Positions 54,720 through 62,495 of a stretch of 64,000 bases of DNA are shown piece after piece. The stretch lies in contig CAZNAD010000006.1 in assembly GCA_964571195.1 (NCBI GenBank), forward strand, positions 62,001 to 126,000. Direction: 5' to 3'. The notes under the pieces are model-generated. The model was not told the origin of the DNA. It saw nothing but the letters and a program-made list of their open reading frames with translations, and made no database searches. This DNA is from PALSA-1006 sp964571195. GTDB taxonomy: Bacteria; Pseudomonadota; Gammaproteobacteria; Burkholderiales; Gallionellaceae. Numbering within the stretch: the stretch's first letter is position 1; each line of letters starts with the position of its first letter. Both the position numbers and the translations under genes were made by a program.

Positions 54720-54902
54720 TCAGGTATTCCCAAGAATCAGAAACTCTATGGCGAAGGTGGACAGGAAGCCCAGTCCCCAAGCGATACTATCGCCGAAGGC
54801 TTCTTTTTGGGTCAGTCGTGGGTCCCGGATTATCAGATTGCCTACCATCAAAATCACAGTTCCCAATAACAGTACCACCGACATGAAGAATAGATAGTTC
54901 AT
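54720..54902 (-). CDS. small membrane protein (60 aa)
   Basis: Two hydrophobic helices (LFFMSVVLLLGTVILMVGNLII and GLGFLSTFAIEFLIL) linked by RDPRLTQKEAFGDSIAW. AAGGAAAA precedes the ATG. No recognised family. A Cys-rich small gene with a similar ribosome site lies 81 bases upstream on the same strand. Confidence 0.55.
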   Translation of the reverse strand: MNYLFFMSVVLLLGTVILMVGNLIIRDPRLTQKEAFGDSIAWGLGFLSTFAIEFLILGNT

Positions 54903-54983
54903 TTTATTTTCCTTTCAGTTAGTTGATGGAATTCGGATTTCATTTTGTAAGCGCGAATGGCGACGCAACGTTGTGTCGAGCGA

Positions 54984-55157
54984 TCAAGCTGTTTGACGCC
55001 ATGATTGAGAGCTGTAGCTCTTGTTCCAGTTAGCACACTGATGGGGTACATTGGTTGGAACGACTTGTTTATTTTTAGGCCAGCATACCCCGGAATTTTT
55101 GGCTAAGTTCGGCACTGTTTTAACCCGGCAGTTACAGCAAAGAATGCAATAGTCCAT
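54984..55157 (-). CDS. small cysteine-rich protein (57 aa)
   Basis: Starts at the ATG at 55157, with AAGGAA at good spacing, rather than at the upstream end of the frame. MDYCILCCNCRVKT has a CxxCCxC cluster, and two more cysteines (GVCWPKN, HQCANWN) follow. Basic, no signal peptide. Possibly metal binding; no family recognised. Confidence 0.45.
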   Translation of the reverse strand: MDYCILCCNCRVKTVPNLAKNSGVCWPKNKQVVPTNVPHQCANWNKSYSSQSWRQTA

Positions 55158-55578
55158 GGTTATTTCCTTTCTGTTGATGTCATGTCTTCGAGAGTGTTTC
55201 TGCAAACTTTTCAATGAGTACCTTGGGCAGGATGATGTGTGAAAAAACAAATAATTGGTATATGCCAAACGGCTTAATACAGCCGTGTGAATATGTAGAT
55301 ATTGGGGATGGTGGTATAGGTATGGACTAGACCGTTACTTAATCCGCGCCTGAGGCTGAATCGCCCCAGAACGAAAACCGAATGTAGCGGCAGGTCATCT
55401 AGCTGGCGGATGGCGGGGGCGAGATGGGTAGGTTCAGTGTAAAGACAAAACTAATCCTTACTTCAAAGCAGTCGCTTTGCACTCCTAATAATGGAAGAGA
55501 TCAATAAACAGAAAAAGCTGGTAGCATAAAACCTATCCCTTGGAAGACGAAAAACCGATGGAAGGTCAGAAAGGAAAC
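55158..55578. other. 421-base gap upstream of the CHAT gene
   Basis: No gene, RNA or strong hairpin is evident. It should hold promoters for the divergent small Cys-rich gene and the CHAT lipoprotein gene, but I cannot place convincing -35/-10 pairs. Confidence 0.6.
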
Positions 55579-58158
55579 ATGATGAATAATACGATCAATG
55601 TATTAAGCAAGATGATTCTGTTGGCTACCACTCTGTTGCTGGTGACCGCTTGTTCTTCGGTCTCATTGCCACGGTTGGTGCCGCTGTCTGATGCCAATTT
55701 CCTTACTCCCAAAGAGCCTGAGCCTTGGAAACATGCCACCGATGTCGCCAAGACCCCGTTGCCCATGAAGAAAGGTCTGCTCCCTCCGCTGGGCGAGATG
55801 AATGCTTATAGCGTCGAGGTTACGCCTGAATTGAAGCTCGCGTACGAAACCTATTTGGGCGGCGATTATGAACAGGCGATGAAGGCTCTCAATCAGGCGG
55901 AACAGAAGGGCGGAGATGCAGGAATGCTGTGGCAAATCTCTTTCCTGCGCGCGCAAATCCTGATCTTGATGGGGCGTGCTGCCGATGCCGAAGTGGAACT
56001 CGAAAAGACCGCGCAGCTGGAAATTAAATTTGTTGGGCACAATTGGAATAGTCGCGCGCTGCGCGGCGAAGCCAAATTGTGGCTATATGATTTTGACGGA
56101 GCAAAGAAGGATCTTTTTCAGGTGGTGAACGCAGCGGGTAACTGGAGTATGCCGACCTTTTACGTTCTGCCCCCAGGCAACATGCCGGAACTGGTTGGCG
56201 TTGCTTCTGCGCAGCTGCGTGCATATATGACGTTAGCCATCGTGTACCTGATGGAAGAAAATTATGAGAAGGCACTAGCCTGGGCTACGGAGGCTGAGAG
56301 TCGTTTTAACGATATTCATTACGTGACCCAGCATCCATTGTATGGGCGTAATTTCTTTGCTCATGCCGATAGCTTTTATGGCCGCGCCAATAATCTTATC
56401 TTTCTGGGAGCAGCGACCTTAGCTGTTACCAGGAATGTGCAGGAAAGCGACAAGATCTTTGCGGACGCGCGAGCCTATTTCCGCATGCTGGACTACGAGG
56501 ACGGCATCGTGTCGTTGGAAGCGTTACGGGCTCGTACCCTGGCGCTCATCGGGCAGGACGAGCTTGGAAATAAGGCCGCAGAAGAAGCATTGCGCTTGGC
56601 GCATCAGCAGGGCACGACCGACTTGATCTGGCGCGTTGAAGTGTTGCGCGGGGAAGTATTGCTCAAGTTGCATCGCGAGGTGGAAGCTGAAGATGCGTTT
56701 CGCCATGCGCAAACCAGTGTTGACCAGATTTCGGGAATGTTACTCACCGATCAGTCCAAAATTCGGTTTGGGGTCGGCAAGGAGGATATTACTTATTTTC
56801 TCAGCCAATTCGATGCTAAAAAACAGGACTATTCCCGTCTTTTCGAAGACTTGGAACGCGCGCGAGCCAGAGCGTTTGTCGATATGCTGGCAGGGCGCAA
56901 GTTGGCAGAAGGCCGTCAGGGCGTGTTGGTTGCTCAAATCCAGCAGCTTAACCAGCAAATCCTCAAGCAACGCCTGATCAATTATTCTCCGGGAAATTTT
57001 GTCCAGAAAGACAAACCCAGAGAGCAGGCACTTATCAAAGAACGGCAAAGCCTGATCAAACAATTGCGCCAAAAGGATACCGAGCTGGCCGATGTGCTTT
57101 CCATTTCCGCAAAGTCACTTGCACAAATTCAGGCCGCGTTGAAGCCGGGAGAGGTGCTCTTGTATGCTCTACCTCCCAAAAATACGGAAGGCGTAAAATT
57201 CTTGGTGGTTGAGGCGCAGCAGGTGAATATCCGCGCGCTTTCGGTCACCTGGGGAGGCTTGCAGAAACAGTTGGATCAATTTTCCGAGTCCATAGGCATT
57301 CCTGCGCAGGCCACACAAAGTCGCGGGCTGGTTTTGAAACATGCTGCCGCAGAACCGAAGAAGATCGCCAGCACGCAGCAAACCCTTGCTCAACTGACGC
57401 GCGCGCTTGATCTTCCCCAGTGGGACAAGGCCACTACCCTGTATGTCGTGCCCTCAGGCGTTTTGCACTTTATTCCGTGGGGAGCCCTAGAGGTCAATGT
57501 GCCCGTGGTGGTTGTGCCCAATGGCGGTTGGTTGATCCGCAATCCGCATGCCTTCACGCCCCAGTCCGTGGCAAGAGTGGTCGGCGATCCGGCGTTTGGC
57601 GGTGATTTGGTTCAGTTGCCGGGCGCGCGACAAGAGGCACAACAAGTGGCTGCCGTTTATCAAGTTCCCGCGCTGTTAGGGGACGATGCTACCAAACAGG
57701 CGCTACGCACCAGCGTTGGTGGAGGCACAAAAATTTTGCATCTGGCCACACATGCTTTCTACGATGCATCGAATCCTTTAGCTTCCGCCTTGTATCTAAG
57801 CGAGCGGAGCAAGGCGACCCCACTGACCGCGAGCGAAATATATGAACATCCGCTGCGGGCACAAGTGGTGGTGATGTCGGCCTGTGAAACTGGAATGGGG
57901 AAAATCACTTCGGGAGAAGATTTATTGGGTTTATCCCGTAGCTTTTATCTGGGCGGAACGCTCGCAATTTTAAGCAGCCTTTGGCCGATTGAGGATGAGG
58001 GGACGAAGCGGTTCATGGAAATTTTCCATGCAACAAGCTCACAGAATGGGGATTATGGGCAAGCTTGGTTAAATGCGCGCAATCAATTGAAGCAACAGGG
58101 CTACCCACCCGCTGTTTATGGGGCGTTCGTATTAGGTGGTGCCCGTTTGGTGAAATAG
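55579..58158 (+). CDS. TPR-CHAT caspase-like lipoprotein
   Basis: About 859 residues from the ATG pair at 55579/55582, which has AAGGAA upstream; the frame opens earlier at a TTG. A lipoprotein signal ends at VTAC (Cys25), followed by Ser-Ser, which favours the outer membrane. Residues about 80-450 are helical TPR-like repeats, about 450-540 a coiled region, and about 560-859 a CHAT protease domain. The caspase-type dyad is visible as LHLATHAFYD (His725) and VVMSACETGMG (Cys769). CHAT proteins with TPRs cleave partners in several immune or stress systems; this one would be outside the cytosol. Substrate unknown. Confidence 0.88.
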   Translation: MMNNTINVLSKMILLATTLLLVTACSSVSLPRLVPLSDANFLTPKEPEPWKHATDVAKTPLPMKKGLLPPLGEMNAYSVEVTPELKLAYETYLGGDYEQAMKALNQAEQKGGDAGMLWQISFLRAQILILMGRAADAEVELEKTAQLEIKFVGHNWNSRALRGEAKLWLYDFDGAKKDLFQVVNAAGNWSMPTFYVLPPGNMPELVGVASAQLRAYMTLAIVYLMEENYEKALAWATEAESRFNDIHYVTQHPLYGRNFFAHADSFYGRANNLIFLGAATLAVTRNVQESDKIFADARAYFRMLDYEDGIVSLEALRARTLALIGQDELGNKAAEEALRLAHQQGTTDLIWRVEVLRGEVLLKLHREVEAEDAFRHAQTSVDQISGMLLTDQSKIRFGVGKEDITYFLSQFDAKKQDYSRLFEDLERARARAFVDMLAGRKLAEGRQGVLVAQIQQLNQQILKQRLINYSPGNFVQKDKPREQALIKERQSLIKQLRQKDTELADVLSISAKSLAQIQAALKPGEVLLYALPPKNTEGVKFLVVEAQQVNIRALSVTWGGLQKQLDQFSESIGIPAQATQSRGLVLKHAAAEPKKIASTQQTLAQLTRALDLPQWDKATTLYVVPSGVLHFIPWGALEVNVPVVVVPNGGWLIRNPHAFTPQSVARVVGDPAFGGDLVQLPGARQEAQQVAAVYQVPALLGDDATKQALRTSVGGGTKILHLATHAFYDASNPLASALYLSERSKATPLTASEIYEHPLRAQVVVMSACETGMGKITSGEDLLGLSRSFYLGGTLAILSSLWPIEDEGTKRFMEIFHATSSQNGDYGQAWLNARNQLKQQGYPPAVYGAFVLGGARLVK

Positions 58159-58330
58159 TACTTTGAATCGCCACCGAACCTTGAATAATAAAATCCAAGG
58201 AGAGCATTGCCGTCGAGCGTTATTGTGACGGCAATCTAGGTTCTTCAGGATTCCACTACCTAGGCTTTCACAGCCCCGAAGCTATGACGATCTGCGGACA
58301 TTTCAGAATGTGGATTGGTGCAGCGGGAGG

Positions 58331-58363
58331 GGAAAACACAAAGACCACCGCGATGGGTGGTCT
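58331..58363 (-). terminator. hairpin downstream of the tRNA-Asn fragment
   Basis: AGACCACC and GGTGGTCT arms around a 6-base loop (58342-58363), followed on the minus strand by TTGTGTTTTCC. It lies 18 bases beyond the CCA end of the tRNA fragment, where a tRNA-Asn terminator would be. Confidence 0.6.
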
Positions 58364-58381
58364 AAGTGGTTGAATCTAAAC

Positions 58382-58427
58382 TGGCTCCCCGACCTGGACT
58401 CGAACCAGGGACCTGCGGATTAACAGT
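58382..58427 (-). other. attachment site: 3' 46 bases of tRNA-Asn(GTT)
   Basis: On the minus strand this matches the last 46 bases of a bacterial tRNA-Asn: anticodon loop CTGTTAA, T arm CCTGG-TTCGAGT-CCAGG and the 3' end GGGGAGCCA. Similarity stops abruptly inside the 5' anticodon stem, and no 5' half follows. This is the form of an att site left when an element integrates in a tRNA gene. The integrase gene 2.6 kb to the right supports it; the intact tRNA gene should lie at the far end of the element, outside the window. Confidence 0.8.
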
Positions 58428-59058
58428 ACAGATCACACTGAATTTCCTCAGCGCATAGCCGAAGATTCTTAAAAGTTTTCGCTCTGTGCTCGGCATTCTA
58501 CTGCAACAACCGAACCTATGCCGAACCAATTTTCCGGTATTGCGCAGTGCTATTGGGTTAGCTCGAAACGAATCAATGAAGTGCAAATTAAATAACCGAA
58601 CGAATTCCGAACCCGCCTGAAAATTTCCGATCCTGAAAATGTCGCTGTCGCCAAAACGAGATAATGGCGAGCCCCCAAAGTCGCCGCAGGGGGTAGCCAT
58701 CCCCACCCCGCAACGGTGCCTACTCGGGTAGTTATGGGGCAGCGGCGGGGCAGTAGCAGTAGCGGTGGCGGGGACGGTGGCGGAGGGGGGCTTGCGTGGG
58801 TGACTGGAAACCTGAAAACCTGCGAATCTGAAATTCTGGGGGCGGGTATTCCCAGAATTTATCGGTGGCCGAGGATTTCAAAAATGAATAGACCGCTGCT
58901 CGGCCTGAACGGACTGTGGCAGTTTCATGAAAGTGCGACTCGCCTGATGTCCGCTTTCGATATACTCGACAAATTGCTTTTCACCAATTTCAGCCAGTCT
59001 TGAATCACTAAAGAAGATAATCAAAGGTTGGAGTAGCTAGTTCTTCTTGAATAAAAGG
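58428..59058. other. 631-base non-coding end of the integrated element
   Basis: No convincing gene. The stretch 58725-58800 is a G-rich low-complexity run of GGC/AGT-like triplets. TGGCAGTTTCAT at 58917-58928 recurs at 60921-60932, both inside the element. The region probably includes recombinase arm sites. Confidence 0.55.
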
Positions 59059-59556
59059 TCAAATGCAACCGAAAGACAGGCACACAATAGTTGTGATTGC
59101 ACCCAAGAACGAAAACATGAAAAAAACCCACGTAAAGCAGCGTGAGTAACTAAAGTGCCCGGTGGACAGGGGAAACAATGGATGCTTCGCAGTTAGCATT
59201 TTCTCACGGGTAAATAGTCGCAGCACATGCGGTACTCCATCCTGATCTGGCAATGCATATTGGGCATCCAAGAATTCCAGAGCGGCCTCGCCTGATTTCA
59301 CCAGTTGTTTCGTGCGATTGTCGAGTTTCCAAAAAATGAATGAAAAGAAAAGCAGCAAGAGACCAAACACAGCCATCCACTTGTAGAACGCCCCGTTCTT
59401 CAAGAGAAGTGAGAATCCTCCGATGATCGCTGTAGACAAGATAATGTAGAAATGAAACGCTTTGAGGCGTTGATCTGCATGAAGTGAGAAGTAGTCCCAC
59501 GCGTAATCACGAAACGCATCATCTAGGAACGGTTTCTTGTCTGTCGAATCACACAT
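59059..59556 (-). CDS. small multi-helix membrane protein, RipA-like
   Basis: Protein of 165 residues with three hydrophobic helices (about 36-52, 59-76 and 140-163) and a conserved-looking N-terminal stretch AWDYFSLHADQRLKAFHFY. That pattern recalls the RipA family of octameric membrane proteins, but I am not certain. It is the first gene inside the island, divergent from the zinc-ribbon gene. Function unknown. Confidence 0.6.
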   Translation of the reverse strand: MCDSTDKKPFLDDAFRDYAWDYFSLHADQRLKAFHFYIILSTAIIGGFSLLLKNGAFYKWMAVFGLLLLFFSFIFWKLDNRTKQLVKSGEAALEFLDAQYALPDQDGVPHVLRLFTREKMLTAKHPLFPLSTGHFSYSRCFTWVFFMFSFLGAITTIVCLSFGCI

Positions 59557-59769
59557 AGTTGGTTTCGCGCAAAGGTTAATTAGGGGGTAATAGGTTCATG
59601 CTAGGATGAACATTCATTATTTTTGAAATCTACCACGTAACTGTCAGCTTAAGTTGAACCTGATCTTCTTTTTCGAAAAAATCATACAAACATTCATGCG
59701 ATGTGCCGATAATGCCTGTTGCTATTTGACGGTTACAATGATCCGAGAAATTTATAAAGAGGTGGAACT

Positions 59770-60900
59770 ATGCTAATTGAGCGTCGACAAGTTAAAGGCC
59801 GCATTGAGCTTTGGGAATACGAATGGGAATATTTACAGAATGGAACAAATCACAAAACATATATTCGTTGTTTAGGTATAGAACAGCCATTAATGCCAAA
59901 TTTTGCAGATGGTTATGTTCACGCCGAAGCTATTTGCTGGGCATATGGAAGAACTCTAGGCAATATTGCAGTTTTTAACCAAGATGTGATCGGTAGCTTT
60001 ACCGCAAGTGAGGGAAACGATGCACAATTGAGTTGCGATTTCGTGGAGGCAGGCAAATTTCGTCACGGGAAACCCCGTTGGTGGTGTAGAACCCACCAAT
60101 CCCATTGGGGGAAAAAGGCTGATCTTGTTGCAGCGAAGAAATCAGGCATCATGGTCTGCGCAGAACACAATCAGCCCATGAGCTATATAGTGAATCCTGA
60201 GCAGGTTCAATTAGATATGCATTTTGAGGTTGGCATTTGGTGTGCGATGCCGCCAGCACTCTCTAGTGCTAAGAAAATATTGCCGCAGCCCCCCAAAATT
60301 CATGTGCATTACCGTGATACCAAGGGTGGAACAAAAACACTAGATCGTACGTTTAATGCGGTTTCTTTACACTACAACCAGAAGCTTGGTTTGTTCGATA
60401 ATGATGAAATTACAAAGGTAAATCTTACCCCTCCCTCTGCGTTGGAATACATGCTTGCGATTGAGAAAGGCATCGAGTTAGATTGCGTTAACTGTAGCAA
60501 TTGCGGCTATCCTCATTTAGATTTGGGTAGTTTTGCTCGTGAGCCACATCGTAAGCATTTTTGTGGCAATTGTGGTCGCGATAGTACTTGGAGTAAGACG
60601 GCGATCATTTCAACTCCTCTAAAGCCGTTAAATGATCAGTTCGCTTTAGCATCGAAATTTATTACTCCAGATCGCGAATTAAACCTCGATGATTACGAGG
60701 GGTATGACTTCGAGGTATGGGCATCAACGCCAGCTATTTTGTGGAGCGGGGATCGACCTCAGGAAAAAGGGATTCACGTGCATATTCGGGATGGAGGGAA
60801 AATGATTATCGACGATACGTTTGGTAAGGTTTTTTACAAAAGTAAAGAGCTTAAGCGCGATAAACTTCTTAGTAAGATGATCGAGTTAACTATTATTTGA
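59770..60900 (+). CDS. unrecognised zinc-ribbon protein with an internal duplication
   Basis: Protein of 376 residues with AGAGGTGG before the ATG. A four-Cys zinc ribbon at about 239-268 (CVNCSNCG with CGNCG) and extra pairs at Cys106/His109 and Cys130/His133 suggest bound metal. Residues 152-197 and 314-353 are related: FEV..W, PPAL or PAIL, then IHVHYRD or IHVHIRD, then DRTFNAV or DDTFGKV. The gene is more AT-rich than the chromosome around it. No family or catalytic motif recognised. Island position beside a membrane protein makes a defence or element-maintenance role possible, but this is inference. Confidence 0.7.
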   Translation: MLIERRQVKGRIELWEYEWEYLQNGTNHKTYIRCLGIEQPLMPNFADGYVHAEAICWAYGRTLGNIAVFNQDVIGSFTASEGNDAQLSCDFVEAGKFRHGKPRWWCRTHQSHWGKKADLVAAKKSGIMVCAEHNQPMSYIVNPEQVQLDMHFEVGIWCAMPPALSSAKKILPQPPKIHVHYRDTKGGTKTLDRTFNAVSLHYNQKLGLFDNDEITKVNLTPPSALEYMLAIEKGIELDCVNCSNCGYPHLDLGSFAREPHRKHFCGNCGRDSTWSKTAIISTPLKPLNDQFALASKFITPDRELNLDDYEGYDFEVWASTPAILWSGDRPQEKGIHVHIRDGGKMIIDDTFGKVFYKSKELKRDKLLSKMIELTII

Positions 60901-61067
60901 CCATCGAAGGAGGATATTTATGGCAGTTTCATAAAACGGACGCTCGCACTGCATTTTTCAATACCGCAATGAAATATCTAAGCGACTGCAAAGGCCGAAC
61001 ATCAGTCAGCCTGTAATGGGGATGGCCCCGAGATAAGCCGAAACCTACCTCGGAGCCGACCTACTGG
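60901..61067 (+). other. intergenic stretch with an orphan ribosome site and 4-codon frame
   Basis: AAGGAGG at 60907-60913 is followed at good spacing by ATG GCA GTT TCA TAA (60919-60933). It looks like the remnant start of a lost gene. Nothing else is seen before the integrase end. Confidence 0.4.
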
Positions 61068-62303
61068 CTATTCCGTCCGCAACAACTCAGGCAACATCGT
61101 AGGCACGTCATCCGGCACGACTTTCATCTTGGCCTGCATAGCTGACTGAATGAGCCTCCCTGCGCTGTTCGAGGCATCCTGCAAAGTCTTGCTGGACAGA
61201 TGTGCATACCGTTCCGTCACAATGCTCTGTGAATGGCCAAGGATTTGCTGCACCTCGTAAAGCGTTCTGCCAGAGTTGACCAGAAAGCTCGCGAAGGAGT
61301 GCCGCAAGTCATGGATACGCAAATGAGGTAGTCCCGCCTTCTTCCGCAGCCGCTCCCACACCTTCATGATCGTGGTGTAGGGCTTGCCGGTCTGATGGTT
61401 GATGAACAGATGTTCATACTCCTTGGTGTCCTCGAACTGCTCCAGAATTACCTCTATTGCTGTATCGTTGAGCGGCACACTGCGTACACGCTTGCTCTTG
61501 GAATTGCTAGCAGCGATGCGTAGAACGCGGCTCTGAACATCCACATCAGACTTCTTCACGGTCAGGATTTCGTTCAGCCTGCAACCTGTACCCAGCAACA
61601 GAATGGCGATATTGCATACTGTCCTGTTTGCATCGGTACGCAAGACTTCCATCAGTTGGATGAGCTGCTCATCGGACAAATAGTTCTCGACCTTATTGTC
61701 ATGGTTGAACAGCGCGAATTTGGCTAATGGATTCTTTTCAATCAGATCATATTCAATTGCCATCGAGAACATCCTCCTTAATAGTTTAGGGTGATGGTCG
61801 GCTGATGCAGCTGACAGACCTTCCTCCATCAATCCCGCATGAAAGACAGCCACTTTCTGCTTCTGTATCTGATTGAGCTTGAGGCGGCCAAACTCCTTGC
61901 CGATGCGTGCATACAGCTGGACATCACGTTGCCAACTGCGCTTGTGTACCTTGGCGTAGGGCAGATAAGTGTTGTTGAAGAATTCATCCAGTGTGACCAT
62001 CTCCTTGCGGGCCTTTCTTTCAGCATAAATATCACGCCCCAATTCCAGTTCACTCCGCAATGCACGTGCGCGCTTCCTTGCATCACCTAATGAAATGTCA
62101 GTGGAGCGACCTATCTTGATCGCATATGTCGTGCCTTCATTATTCTTTGTGCGAAAGTAGTACGTCCCGTGCCCCGGAGTCGCGGCAGTAATACTGATAT
62201 AGAAGCCCTTAATTTCGCCGCAGCAATATTCGATTTTCAATTTATTGGGCGGACAGATGAGGCTGTTCGCAATAAAGTTTGCATCAAGTTTTACGACTGG
62301 CAT
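61068..62303 (-). CDS. tyrosine recombinase (integrase)
   Basis: Protein of 411 residues from the ATG at 62303, with GGAGG upstream. An N-terminal arm-binding domain (TYYFRTKNNEGTTYAIKIG) and core-binding domain are followed by the catalytic domain with Arg242 (GTGCRLNEIL), His331-Arg334 (HDLRHSFAS), His357 (LGHSQ) and Tyr366 (TERYAHL). All active-site residues are present. Most similar in layout to phage/ICE integrases that use tRNA 3' ends, consistent with the tRNA-Asn fragment at 58.4 kb. Confidence 0.93.
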   Translation of the reverse strand: MPVVKLDANFIANSLICPPNKLKIEYCCGEIKGFYISITAATPGHGTYYFRTKNNEGTTYAIKIGRSTDISLGDARKRARALRSELELGRDIYAERKARKEMVTLDEFFNNTYLPYAKVHKRSWQRDVQLYARIGKEFGRLKLNQIQKQKVAVFHAGLMEEGLSAASADHHPKLLRRMFSMAIEYDLIEKNPLAKFALFNHDNKVENYLSDEQLIQLMEVLRTDANRTVCNIAILLLGTGCRLNEILTVKKSDVDVQSRVLRIAASNSKSKRVRSVPLNDTAIEVILEQFEDTKEYEHLFINHQTGKPYTTIMKVWERLRKKAGLPHLRIHDLRHSFASFLVNSGRTLYEVQQILGHSQSIVTERYAHLSSKTLQDASNSAGRLIQSAMQAKMKVVPDDVPTMLPELLRTE

Positions 62304-62449
62304 TGTGTACCTCCGCATATATCAAGTTGATGTTTGGCCCGTAGACCGACACATTTTTACAGTTACTCGAAGAGAAGCCGGTAAAGGTGGTGAAGGTGGT
62401 GCCCAATGCCGCAGCACCGGGATATCCACCTTCCCCCTCTTTTTTTCAT

Positions 62450-62479
62450 GCCCCCCCAAATTCAGCCGGTTAGGGGGGC
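62450..62479. repeat. GC hairpin between integrase and primase-like gene
   Basis: GCCCCCC (62450-62456) pairs with GGGGGGC (62473-62479) over a 16-base loop. No T-run follows on the minus strand, so it is not a standard terminator. A polypyrimidine tract CCACCTTCCCCCTCTTTTTTT lies beside it. Confidence 0.45.
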
Positions 62480-62495
62480 TGGCTCTGCACTTTCA

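Noticed and set aside
58716..59003. Possible 95-codon gene at the left end of the island
   Set aside because: Its first third is low-complexity Ser/Gly from a G-rich repeat, with no ribosome site and no recognisable domain.
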